Shown here piece after piece: positions 15,269 to 22,140 of a DNA stretch of 22,286 nt. The stretch comes from Devosia equisanguinis. Lineage in GTDB: Bacteria; Pseudomonadota; Alphaproteobacteria; Rhizobiales; Devosiaceae. Numbering within the stretch: the stretch's first letter is position 1; every line of letters starts with the position of its first letter. The DNA lies in contig CAMDAL010000017.1 in NCBI GenBank assembly GCA_945888565.1, positions 1 to 22,286 on the forward strand, in the 5' to 3' direction. Both the position numbers and the translations under genes were made by a program. The notes under the pieces are model-generated. The model ran no database searches. It was not told where the DNA came from and saw only the letters and a list, made by a program, of their open reading frames with translations.

Positions 15269-16024
15269 TCAGTTCACGTAGAACGGGCCCTTGCGCGTCG
15301 GGAAGTGCTTGGTGATCAGCGCATCGATGGTGCCGTCGGCCTTGGCGGCAGCGAGGGCCTCGTCGAGCTTGGCGAGCAGCTCGGTATCGGCCTTGCGGAG
15401 GCCGGCGCCGACGCCGCCGCCGATGGCGACGGTCACTTCGCTTGTCTTGAGGGCGCCGCCCGAGTTGGCAACGGCCTCGTCGATATACGAGCTGTCGGCG
15501 AGGATCACGTCGATGTTGCCGGCCATCAGGTCAGCCAGTGCGTTCGAGGCGGTGTCGAAGGTCAGGAGGGTGTTGCCGGTCGCGAAGTTCTCGGTGGCAT
15601 AGGCATCCTGAATGGTGCCGGTCTGGGTGCCGATCTTGACGCCGGTGAGGTTGGCGGGATCAACCGTGGCCGACTCCAGCATCATGAAGCCCGAGGCCTC
15701 CGGCGGAGAGTAGTCGGCGGTGAAGTTGATGGCTTCCTTGCGCTCGTCGGTGATCGACATGCCGGCGGCGATGACGTCGTAGTTGCCGGCGTTGAGGTTC
15801 GGGATGATGGTGTCCCAGGCCGTCTGCACGAACGTGCATTCGAGGCCAGCGCGCTTGCACAGCTCATTCATCACGTCGATGTCGAGGCCGGCGAGGTTGC
15901 CGTTCGCGTCGACGTAGTTCCAGGGCTCGTAGGCACCTTCGGTGCCGATGCGGATCGCCTGGGCGTTGGCGGCGGTCGAGAACAGGGCGACTGCAACAGC
16001 AGCGACTGCAATTAGCTTCTTCAT
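15269..16024 (-). CDS. periplasmic amino acid-binding protein of the ABC transporter (AotJ/HisJ/ArgT-like)
   Basis: The 251-residue protein starts with a Sec signal peptide (MKKLIAVAAVAVALFSTAANA) cleaved near residue 21. The mature part is a family 3 solute-binding protein with IRIGTEGAYEPWNYVD, GLDIDVMNELCKRAGLECTF, WDTIIPNLNAGNYDVIAAGM and ITDERKEAINF. This order, and the disulphide-sized Cys-x6-Cys pair, match lysine/arginine/ornithine- and histidine-binding proteins. A GGAGAG ribosome site precedes the ATG. Its distance (143 bases, with a hairpin) from the ATPase gene suggests a separate promoter or partial termination, giving more binding protein than membrane parts. Confidence 0.93.
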   Translation of the reverse strand: MKKLIAVAAVAVALFSTAANAQAIRIGTEGAYEPWNYVDANGNLAGLDIDVMNELCKRAGLECTFVQTAWDTIIPNLNAGNYDVIAAGMSITDERKEAINFTADYSPPEASGFMMLESATVDPANLTGVKIGTQTGTIQDAYATENFATGNTLLTFDTASNALADLMAGNIDVILADSSYIDEAVANSGGALKTSEVTVAIGGGVGAGLRKADTELLAKLDEALAAAKADGTIDALITKHFPTRKGPFYVN

Positions 16025-16087
16025 TGTTCGGGTCTCTCCAGGATACGAGCTGGCATGTGGAGGTGCCGGCCGGGGTTAGTTCCCACG

Positions 16088-16123
16088 AAAACCGCGGGCA
16101 TAGACTTCAGGCTTAGCGGTTTT
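16088..16123 (-). terminator. terminator-like hairpin between ATPase and binding-protein genes
   Basis: On the minus strand AAAACCGC-type arms (16116-16123 with 16088-16095) form an 8-bp stem with a 20-base loop, and the 3' arm ends in TTTT. It lies 45 bases after the ATPase stop and 64 bases before the binding-protein start. Strength is modest because the loop is large; it may act as a partial terminator. Confidence 0.4.
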
Positions 16124-16167
16124 TACCGGTTGGTCAATATTGCGTCACCAAACGCGGTCTGACGTCG

Positions 16168-16944
16168 TCACACGTGATCGGCGGCGCGGAGGAACTGCTG
16201 CAGCCGCCTCGACTTTGGAGCGTCGAAGACTTCGGCCGGGGTGCCCTCTTCCTCGATCTTGCCGAGGTGCAGGAACACCACTTTGTGGGCGATGGTGCGG
16301 GCGAGGTCCATGTCGTGGGTGACGAGGATCATGGTGCGCCCCTCCTCGGCGAGGAGGCGGATCACCCGCACCACCTCGACTTCGAGCTCGGGGTCGAGGG
16401 CGGAGGTCGGCTCGTCGAACAGCATCACGCGGGGGTTGATGCAGAGGGCCCGGGCGATCGCGGCGCGCTGCTGCTGCCCGCCGGAGAGCTGACTGGGGTA
16501 GTTCGCGGCCTTGTCGCGGATACCGACCTTGCCGAGCATGTCGAGCGCCTCGGCCTCGACTTCGGCGCGGTCGCGCTTCTGCACGTGGAGCGGCGCTTCC
16601 ATGACGTTGCCGAGAACCGACATGTGGCTCCACAGGTTGAACTGCTGGAACACCATGCCGAGCTGGGAGCGGATGCGGCGGATCTGCCCTTCGTCGGCCG
16701 GGTGGCGGTTTGGAGCCTTGCCGGCAAGTCGGATTTCCTCGCCGCCAATCTTCACGCTGCCTTGCTCAGGCACCTCGAGCATGTTGATGCAGCGCAGCAG
16801 GGTGGATTTGCCAGAGCCGGATGAGCCGATGAGCGCGACGACTTCGCCCTCGCGCGCGTTAAGCGACACGCCCTTGAGCACTTCGAGCGGGCCATAGGAC
16901 TTGTGGAGATTGTCGATTTCGACGACGGGCGCGGCGTTCTGCAT
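16168..16944 (-). CDS. polar amino acid ABC transporter ATP-binding protein (HisP/AotP-like)
   Basis: The cytoplasmic ATPase of about 258 residues has all ABC elements: Walker A GSSGSGKST, Q-loop FQQFNLW, signature LSGGQQQR, Walker B VMLFDEPTSALD and the switch histidine in LVTHDMD. Its closest pattern is HisP/GlnQ, which drives basic amino acid uptake. I chose the ATG at 16944; an in-frame TTG at 16956 would add four residues, and neither has a clear ribosome site. It is the first gene of the transporter cluster and is followed by the binding-protein gene. Its promoter must lie in 16945-17227, where a GSR-type promoter and several hairpins are also seen. Confidence 0.93.
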   Translation of the reverse strand: MQNAAPVVEIDNLHKSYGPLEVLKGVSLNAREGEVVALIGSSGSGKSTLLRCINMLEVPEQGSVKIGGEEIRLAGKAPNRHPADEGQIRRIRSQLGMVFQQFNLWSHMSVLGNVMEAPLHVQKRDRAEVEAEALDMLGKVGIRDKAANYPSQLSGGQQQRAAIARALCINPRVMLFDEPTSALDPELEVEVVRVIRLLAEEGRTMILVTHDMDLARTIAHKVVFLHLGKIEEEGTPAEVFDAPKSRRLQQFLRAADHV

Positions 16945-17004
16945 GTCGTTCAGCAATGCCGATGCAGGGCGGGCAAGGCAAGCAAATTACGGACTGTGGG
17001 GACG

Positions 17005-17146
17005 CCGAAAAGAAGCGACCCCGATCGCGGGATCGGGGCCGCCGCATTCTCGAACCGCGGACCCGGCAGGGACGGCCCGAGTTTCGTGCTCTTGCCAGAA
17101 GGGCCGTCCGTGACGGGATAGGCTAACCATCAGCGAGATGTCGTGG
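17005..17146 (-). ncRNA. candidate GSR-controlled small RNA
   Basis: A perfect EcfG-type promoter (17177 to 17153, minus strand) would start a transcript near 17146. Downstream the RNA would form a long hairpin (17109-17101 with 17078-17070, 9 bp, plus an inner GAG/CTC pairing) and end at a strong 8-bp stem with a CCGC loop (17038-17019) followed by a T-rich tail, TCGCTTCTTTTC. That gives a predicted RNA of about 140 bases. The C-rich loop recalls GsrN, the sigma-T-dependent small RNA of Caulobacter, but no sequence homology is claimed. The T-run is interrupted, so the transcript may instead continue as a leader of the ABC ATPase gene. The promoter match is observed; the RNA is inferred. Confidence 0.35.
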
Positions 17147-17152
17147 GAGCCT

Positions 17153-17177
17153 AACGGGGAGCCGGGCGGGTGGTTCC
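17153..17177 (-). promoter_or_regulatory. EcfG-type GSR promoter (small RNA candidate or transporter leader)
   Basis: Read on the minus strand: GGAAC at 17177-17173, a 16-base spacer, and CGTT at 17156-17153. This is an exact match to the alphaproteobacterial general stress response consensus and lies in a gene-free region. Confidence 0.6.
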
Positions 17178-17227
17178 AGTGCCGCTCTGAGGGCACTTGG
17201 ATACTCGTGAGGTTGAGTTGCGACACA

Positions 17228-17255
17228 AGAAAAAGGCCGGGCAACTGCCCGGCCT
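17228..17255 (-). terminator. intrinsic terminator of phyR
   Basis: On the minus strand AGGCCGGGC, a 4-base loop and GCCCGGCCT are followed by a TTTTTC tail. It lies 27 bases beyond the phyR stop. Confidence 0.92.
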
Positions 17256-17281
17256 GAAGTGGATGCATGGGACGCTGTCGT

Positions 17282-18076
17282 TCACGCTGCGGCGCGGGAG
17301 CCTTCGTCGAAGAACAGCGCCTGGCTGATGAGAGCCTTCACCATATCGGGGTTAAACGGCTTGGTGACGAGGAAGGTCGGTTCAGGGCGCTCGCCGGTCA
17401 GCAGGCGCTCCGGGAAGGCGGTGATGAAGATGACCGGGATGGGGTGGGCGCTCAGGATGTCGTTGACCGCATCGATGCCGGACGACCCGTCGGCGAGCTG
17501 GATGTCGGCGAGGATCATGCGCGGCTTGGTCTTGTGATAGAGCGCGACCGCTTCCTTGTGGGTGCGGGCGATGCCGACCACCTTGTGGCCCAGGCCCTCG
17601 ACCATCTGCTCGATGTCCATGGCAATCAGTGGCTCGTCCTCGATGATGAGGATGTCCGTTGCTACCTGCCGGGAGATCTCCTGGCTGGCCTCGTCAAGCA
17701 GGGCTGAGAAATTGTCCGGCGCGACGCTGAGGATCTCCGCGGCGTCTTCATGGCTGAAGCCTTCGACCGATACCAGCAGGAACGCCTGCTGGGCACGGGG
17801 GGTGAGGTTCAGAAGGTTGGCCGCAGCCCGGCTTTCCCACGGGAAGCTTGATACCGGTTCGGGAATCTTGACGGCTGAACTCGAGAACATGCTCGAAAAG
17901 AGCTTGTAGAGCGAAATGCGATCGTTGCTTCCCTCGGGGAAGATGGACAGGTCGGCAATCAGCGCTTCGAGCGCTGCAGCCACATAGGCGTCGCCCGAGG
18001 TTTGCGAACCCGTAACTGCACGCGCAAATCGGCGCAGGTACGGGAGGTGCGGGGCGATCCGCGTGGACAATGACAT
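17282..18076 (-). CDS. phyR: PhyR, response regulator with sigma-factor-like domain (anti-anti-sigma factor)
   Basis: The 264-residue protein combines an N-terminal EcfG-like sigma domain (about 1-135; LTPRAQQAFLLVSVEGFSHE is the sigma4-like helix-turn-helix) with a C-terminal receiver (about 140-258). The receiver has IIEDE, the phospho-acceptor Asp191 in ILADIQLADG, the FITAFPERLL switch segment and the VTKPF lysine. In the known GSR pathway phosphorylated PhyR exposes its sigma-like domain, binds NepR and so frees EcfG. It is divergent from nepR-ecfG, the arrangement usual in Alphaproteobacteria. A perfect EcfG-type promoter lies 45 bases upstream of the start, indicating positive feedback. 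A strong terminator follows. Confidence 0.98.
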   Translation of the reverse strand: MSLSTRIAPHLPYLRRFARAVTGSQTSGDAYVAAALEALIADLSIFPEGSNDRISLYKLFSSMFSSSAVKIPEPVSSFPWESRAAANLLNLTPRAQQAFLLVSVEGFSHEDAAEILSVAPDNFSALLDEASQEISRQVATDILIIEDEPLIAMDIEQMVEGLGHKVVGIARTHKEAVALYHKTKPRMILADIQLADGSSGIDAVNDILSAHPIPVIFITAFPERLLTGERPEPTFLVTKPFNPDMVKALISQALFFDEGSRAAA

Positions 18077-18121
18077 TTATGCACTACTCCCTTGACGCTT
18101 CGGCAGCTTACCACGGGCTAA

Positions 18122-18146
18122 AACGAGGGCCTCAAAATAAGGTTCC
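18122..18146 (-). promoter_or_regulatory. EcfG-type promoter of phyR
   Basis: On the minus strand GGAAC (18146-18142), a 16-base spacer and CGTT (18125-18122) match the GSR consensus exactly. Its -35 and that of the nepR promoter form the palindrome GTTCCGG/CCGGAAC (18142-18160). Confidence 0.85.
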
Positions 18147-18155
18147 GGTCGCCCC

Positions 18156-18180
18156 GGAACTTTTTTGCAACCGCCGCATT
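18156..18180 (+). promoter_or_regulatory. EcfG-type promoter of nepR-ecfG
   Basis: GGAAC at 18156-18160, a 16-base T-rich spacer and CATT at 18177-18180. The -10 departs from CGTT by one base but keeps the conserved TT at the spacing seen for RpoE2-type promoters. It would drive nepR at 18232, giving autoregulation of ecfG. Confidence 0.65.
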
Positions 18181-18231
18181 ATGTGAGGCGCGGCGGAATG
18201 GGGCGTCAATTTTCTGCTGTGGGGCACAGGC

Positions 18232-18435
18232 ATGCGAGACAAGAAACCAATGAACGATTTGAGCAGCAGCAGGCGGCGGCAGGAAGATGGCCTAGGTCCG
18301 AACTCCGACATAGGCAACAAGTTGCGAGCGCTCTACGGAGCGGTGCAGGAAGAGGGCATTCCGGACAAGCTTCTGGACCTCTTGGACCGGCTCGACGAAG
18401 TCGAGCGGCAGGCCAAATCAGCCAAGGACGAGTGA
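18232..18435 (+). CDS. nepR: NepR, anti-sigma factor of EcfG
   Basis: The small 67-residue acidic-basic protein shows the NepR core IGNKLRALYGAVQEEGIPDK followed by LLDLLDRLDE, the two helices that clamp the sigma factor or the sigma-like domain of PhyR. The N-terminus (MRDKKPMNDLSSSRRRQ) is variable, as in the family. An alternative ATG at 18250 would remove six residues. It is four bases upstream of ecfG, so the two are one transcription unit, and is divergent from phyR. Confidence 0.95.
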   Translation: MRDKKPMNDLSSSRRRQEDGLGPNSDIGNKLRALYGAVQEEGIPDKLLDLLDRLDEVERQAKSAKDE

Positions 18436-18439
18436 CGCC

Positions 18440-19024
18440 ATGGCTGTACCAACAACGACTGCCGCGACGGCGCGGTCCGAGCCCCCGAGTTTCAAGCGCG
18501 AACTGCTGGCGACCCTGCCCAGCCTGCGCGCCTTCGCCGTGTCGCTGTCGGGCCGGCACGACAAAGCCGACGATCTGGTGCAGGACACCGTGATGAAGGC
18601 CTGGGCCAAGCAGGAAAGCTTCGAGCTCGGTACCAACATCAAGGCGTGGCTGTTCACCATCCTGCGCAATGAATTCTACAGCCAGATGCGCAAGCGCGGT
18701 CGTGAAGTGCAGGACACCGATGGCGCGTTCACCGAGCGCATGGCGGTGCATCCGAGCCAGTATGGCATCGTCGACCTGAACGACTTCCGCAAGGCGCTGG
18801 ACAAGCTGCCGGACGACCAGCGCGAGGCGGTGATCCTGATCGGCGCCTCGGGCTTTTCCTATGAGGAAGCCGCAGAAATCTGTCACTGCGCCATCGGCAC
18901 GATGAAGAGCCGGGTGAGCCGAGCGCGGACCAAGCTGCAGGAACTGCTGCAGGTTGCCGGTCAATCCGACTACGGCCCCGATGCGGTTTCAGCCCAGGTG
19001 ACCACTATTCCGCACCTCAGTTGA
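18440..19024 (+). CDS. ecfG: EcfG, general stress response ECF sigma factor
   Basis: This 194-residue ECF sigma factor has the two-domain layout: sigma2 (about 20-95) with DDLVQDTVMKAW for core RNA polymerase and -10 binding, and sigma4 (about 115-170) with FSYEEAAEICHCAIGTMKSR as the -35-reading helix-turn-helix. Sequence and context (beside nepR and phyR) identify the ECF15/EcfG group. It directs RNA polymerase to GGAAC-N16/17-CGTT promoters during starvation, oxidative and osmotic stress. The C-terminal tail extends about 20 residues beyond sigma4. Its last eight bases overlap the convergent receiver gene. Confidence 0.97.
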   Translation: MAVPTTTAATARSEPPSFKRELLATLPSLRAFAVSLSGRHDKADDLVQDTVMKAWAKQESFELGTNIKAWLFTILRNEFYSQMRKRGREVQDTDGAFTERMAVHPSQYGIVDLNDFRKALDKLPDDQREAVILIGASGFSYEEAAEICHCAIGTMKSRVSRARTKLQELLQVAGQSDYGPDAVSAQVTTIPHLS

Positions 19025-19376
19025 GGCTCGACCTGGCGGCGTCGCAGGCAGCAAGAAGCCTTGCGGCGTCGAAGGGCTTTTCGAGCGGCGTGGCGTGGGG
19101 GAACAGATCAAGTGAGCGGCTGTCGGCGGACATCACGATGGTTGCCACGCCCGCGCGCACCAGCCGTTCCGTAAGTTCGACGACTTCGGCGGCGCCCAGC
19201 CGGGCCTCGACGAAGGCAAGGCGAAACACCGAGGGGTCGGACAGGTGGACATGCGCTTCGGCGACACTGCGGAAGTGGGTCACTTCAAACGCTCCGTGCT
19301 CGGAGAGGACGTACTCGATATCAAGGGCAAGCAGCGCCTCTTCCTCGATGATGAGGACGTGGTCGGTAGTGGGCAT
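19017..19376 (-). CDS. degenerate single-domain receiver protein
   Basis: The 119-residue protein is a stand-alone receiver domain. It keeps the fold pattern: VLIIEEEALLALDIEYVL at the start, MSAD for the switch Ser and LEKPF for the conserved Lys. However, the residue at the phospho-acceptor position, in LAFVEARLG, is Glu57 rather than Asp, and the acidic pocket reads EEE instead of EDE. It is therefore unlikely to be phosphorylated on Asp and may act as a constitutively active-like or competing partner. It is convergent with ecfG, overlapping by eight bases, next to the GSR core and a HisKA_2 kinase, so a modulating role in PhyR signalling is a reasonable guess. The ATG at 19376 gives normal domain length. 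Confidence 0.85.
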   Translation of the reverse strand: MPTTDHVLIIEEEALLALDIEYVLSEHGAFEVTHFRSVAEAHVHLSDPSVFRLAFVEARLGAAEVVELTERLVRAGVATIVMSADSRSLDLFPHATPLEKPFDAARLLAACDAARSSLN

Positions 19377-19521
19377 GGTGGATCCGTGACGCTGGTGGAA
19401 CCGGCATGCATAGCGTTCGCGTCCGCCCGGTCATTTAAAAAAGACAGTCCGAGATCAGAGCAACCACTATCTGCGGGCTGGCGTTAGCGATGAGAATTGG
19501 CAAGGAATCCCGGACCGAACC

Positions 19522-20277
19522 GTGAGCGAAGCCCTGTCCGCAATTGCCAGACGCGTGCCCTGCGAAATGTGCCCCCTCAGGGGCAACCCGAACTTCCGGC
19601 CGTTCATGCCGGAAGAGTTGAAGTTCATTTCGACATTCAAGCGGGGTGAACTGGCGGCGGATGCCGGCTCGATGATCCTGTCCGAGGGCTCGCACAGCGC
19701 GCAGCTGTTCACGCTGCTGTCGGGCTGGGCGTTTCGCTACAAGAGCCTGGAAGACGGGCGGCGGCAGATCCTCAACTACCTGTTGCCAGGCGACCTTGTG
19801 GGTCTGCAGGGGTCGGTGATCGGCGAAATGCAGCACTCGGTGGAGTGGCTTTCGCCCGTCATACTGTGTGTCTTCCAGCGCGACAGCCTGCCGACGCTTT
19901 TCAAGAACCACCCGGGCCTCGCCTTCGACATTACCTGGCTTGCCTCGCGCGAAGAACGGATGCTCGACGAGAACCTGCTGAGCGTCGGGCGCCGGTCGGC
20001 GATGGAGCGCGCCGCGTACCTCATCGCCTTCATCTACCAGCGCGCGGCGCGGGTGGGACTGGCGCAGGGCAAGCGGCTGCTCATCCCGATATCGCAGCAG
20101 CATGTAGCCGACACGCTGGGGCTGTCGATCGTTCACACCAACAAAACGCTGAGAAAACTCTCCGACCGTAAGCTGATCCGGTGGCATGGGCGGGCCTGCG
20201 AAGTGCTCGACGAGCCGGGATTGCGCGAGGTGGCAGGATGGGACGGGCTCGGCGAAGACAAGCGGCCGCTGATCTGA
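19522..20277 (+). CDS. Crp/Fnr family transcriptional regulator
   Basis: The 251-residue protein has an N-terminal cyclic-nucleotide-binding-type barrel (about 30-150; LFTLLSGWAFRYKSLEDGRR, YLLPGDLVGLQG) and a C-terminal Crp-type helix-turn-helix (HVADTLGLSIVHTNKTLRKL). It has an N-terminal Cys14-x2-Cys17 pair (PCEMCPLRG) and Cys116, but lacks the third N-terminal cysteine of FNR, so oxygen sensing by a canonical 4Fe-4S cluster is doubtful. The pattern is that of a conserved alphaproteobacterial Crp/Fnr subgroup. The start is GTG at 19522; a short upstream reading frame ends on it. It is followed by a histidine kinase gene 112 bases later. Confidence 0.9.
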   Translation: MSEALSAIARRVPCEMCPLRGNPNFRPFMPEELKFISTFKRGELAADAGSMILSEGSHSAQLFTLLSGWAFRYKSLEDGRRQILNYLLPGDLVGLQGSVIGEMQHSVEWLSPVILCVFQRDSLPTLFKNHPGLAFDITWLASREERMLDENLLSVGRRSAMERAAYLIAFIYQRAARVGLAQGKRLLIPISQQHVADTLGLSIVHTNKTLRKLSDRKLIRWHGRACEVLDEPGLREVAGWDGLGEDKRPLI

Positions 20278-20389
20278 TGAGCGGAGCCGCATTGTCGCCA
20301 CTGCGGGGTGGTAACTGGCGGGCAGAACGTTTCAGTGTTCCCTGGCGGGGTCTGGCCGGGGCGGTTCTTTCAATCAACCGAAGGTCCGC

Positions 20390-21788
20390 ATGACGATGAC
20401 CGATGTCGCCCAAGGCAGCGCAGCACGTTCTATCCGGTTCGGCCCGGTGCGCCGGATCGCGATCGTGGTGTCGATGCTGCTGGTGCTAGCGGCGGCGGCG
20501 GCGGCTCTGTTTCTGGTGCGGACCATCGACAGCCAGTTGGCCGACATTGCGAATACCTACGAGGTCCGACGTCAGGCCCGCGAACTGATGGTGGCGGTGG
20601 TCGATGCCGAGACGGGCCAGCGGGGCTACCTGCTGACGCGCGATCGGCGGTATCTCGAACCCTACAATCGCGCTGTTGCAACGGTGGACGATACCTATGC
20701 CGAGTTGATGGCCATGCTGGACGCCAGCCCGTCGCAGCAGCTGCGGCTCAACGACCTCGAGCCAAGCCTGGCGGCCAAGCGCGCCGAGATGGCGCAGACC
20801 ATCGAGCTGATGTCGGCCGGCAATGCCGTCGATGCGCTGGCATTGCTTCGCTCGGACGCAGGCAAGGCGCACATGGACGTTATCCGCTCGACGCTGCGGA
20901 CCTTCATCGCCGAGGAAGATGGGCGGCTGATCGAGCGGAACGGCAAGATGGACGGCTACCGGCAGATGCTGGTGCTCGCCATCCCTCGCGGCGCTCGGCG
21001 CGGCGGCGGTCCTGGCGTATGCGCTGTTTACGCGCGCGCAGCGGCAGGTGGCGCAACTGGCGCAGCGCGAGAACCGGCTGCTGATGCAGAACGAGGAACT
21101 CGAGGCGCATGTGCGGACGCGCACCGCCGAAGTCGAGGAGGCGCGGGGCAGGGCCGAACGCGAGCGCGCACGGCTTGAAACCCTGCTGCAGGACACCAAC
21201 CATCGTATCGGCAACTCGCTGGCGACGGTCTCGTCGCTGCTGGGGCTGCAACTGGCCCGCTCGGGCTCCGAGGAAGTGCGTACGGCGCTCGAGGCGGCGC
21301 AGGGCCGGGTGCACGCCATTGCCTCCGCGCATCGACGGCTCCGGCTCGGCGCCGACCTCGAGACAACCGACGCGGCGGATTTCCTCGCGGCGGTTGTCGA
21401 TGATCTCGCCACCACCGTGCCGGCTGACAAGCCGATCGCCTTCCACCAGGATATCGCAACGATGGTGATTGCGGCGCGCGACGCGACGACGCTCGGTATC
21501 GTGGTGAGCGAGCTGGTGACCAATGCGGTCAAACACGCGTTTGGGCCGGGGCAGGCGGGGCAGATCTGGATCCGCTTCCTTCGTTCTGCTGATGGTGTGC
21601 CCGAACTGCGGATAGAGGATGACGGGCAGGGGCTGCCGGAGGGTGGCGCGATCGGCAACGGGCTTGGCGCGGTGATCATCAAGCAACTGGCGCGGCAGTT
21701 CGGCGGCGTGCCGGACTATGGTCCGCGCGAGGGGGGCGGGACGGTGGTGAAGGTGACGCTGCCGAATCTGGCTGCGGGCACCGCCTGA
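20390..21788 (+). pseudogene. CHASE3-HisKA_2/HWE-type sensor histidine kinase, frameshifted
   Basis: Two overlapping frames form one kinase. The first encodes a transmembrane helix (21-43), then a CHASE3 sensor domain with ETGQRGYLLT (74-83) and helices to about residue 190, and loses sense at about 20984. The second continues with a hydrophobic helix, AQRQVAQLAQRENRLL coiled coil, the HisKA_2 phospho-acceptor NHRIGN (His271 in the joined protein), N-box SELVTNAVKHAF and G-boxes DDGQG and GNGLG. Removing one C from 20983-20985 joins them into a 465-residue protein. Such kinases are the PhyK-type activators of PhyR, and the position beside phyR fits. Either a genuine frameshift inactivates it or a base was miscalled. 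If expressed as two pieces, the C-terminal piece could start at GTG 21048. Confidence 0.8.
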
Positions 21789-21791
21789 GAC

Positions 21792-21817
21792 GGAACCGCG
21801 ACCCCGTCCTGGCCGTT
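21792..21817 (+). promoter_or_regulatory. EcfG-type GSR promoter of the lipid-kinase gene
   Basis: GGAAC at 21792-21796, a 17-base spacer and CGTT at 21814-21817 match the GSR consensus exactly. The expected transcript start is about 30 bases before the ATG at 21855. Confidence 0.7.
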
Positions 21818-21854
21818 TGACCGGGTGCGGAGGCGCGGGCCTCCAGAGGGCAAC

Positions 21855-22140
21855 ATGCGCTACATCGGGGTATTCAACAAGGACGGCGGTACCTTCCGGA
21901 CGCTGGACATGGACGCCTTTGCGAAAGAGGCCACCGCAGTATTCGCGGAGCGGGGGCATAGCCTCGATTGCCGGGTTGTGGAGGGCCGCAACCTGATCCG
22001 CGAACTCGAGCGGGCAGCGCGGGGGCCGAATACCGATGCGTTGCTGGCCGGGGGCGGCGATGGCACAATCTCGGCCGCAGCGGCCAGTTGCTTCAAAAAC
22101 AACATTCCTTTGGCGGTACTACCGGCGGGCACGATGAACC
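21855..22140 (+). pseudogene. diacylglycerol kinase-family gene interrupted by an IS element
   Basis: The 95 native codons have the start of a DAGK catalytic domain (PF00781): IGVFNKDGGT, LLAGGGDGTISA with the GGGDGT phosphate loop (66-71), and LPAGTMN (89-95). These enzymes phosphorylate diacylglycerol or related lipids (YegS, DgkB, sphingosine-kinase families). Directly after the GTMN codons the family pattern is lost and IS sequence begins at 22141; the ORF continues by chance to 22205. The remaining two-thirds of the gene, if preserved, must lie beyond the IS and outside the window. A perfect GSR promoter lies upstream. The eight bases 22133-22140 (GATGAACC) are the expected target duplication. 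Confidence 0.8.

Larger units (their letters stand above)
16945..17281. other. 337-base gene-free region rich in inverted repeats
   Basis: No convincing protein gene is present. Inverted repeats occur at 17019-17038 (CCCCGATC/GATCGGGG), 17070-17078 with 17101-17109 (GGACGGCCC/GGGCCGTCC), 17119-17124 with 17148-17153 (TAGGCT/AGCCTA), 17176-17200 (AGTGCC/GGCACT core) and 17234-17255 (phyR terminator). A GSR promoter match lies at 17153-17177 on the minus strand. The region therefore probably holds a small RNA, the leader and promoter of the transporter ATPase gene, or both. Confidence 0.6.

Noticed and set aside
17040..17062. tRNA-like T-loop (GGTTCGAGAAT on the minus strand)
   Set aside because: The flanking stem is too short and no acceptor, D or anticodon arms can be formed around it.
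16987..17130. Possible 47-residue protein on the minus strand inside the small RNA candidate
   Set aside because: No ribosome site, no recognisable pattern, and the codons run through the hairpin arms; an RNA role explains the structure better.
19397..19418. GGAAC followed by CGTT upstream of the Crp/Fnr gene
   Set aside because: The spacer is only 12 bases, too short for an EcfG promoter (16-17).
20486..21682. Minus-strand frame of 398 codons opposite the histidine kinase
   Set aside because: The plus strand carries unmistakable CHASE3 and HisKA_2 motifs; the antisense frame is Ser/Arg/Ala-rich without motifs.
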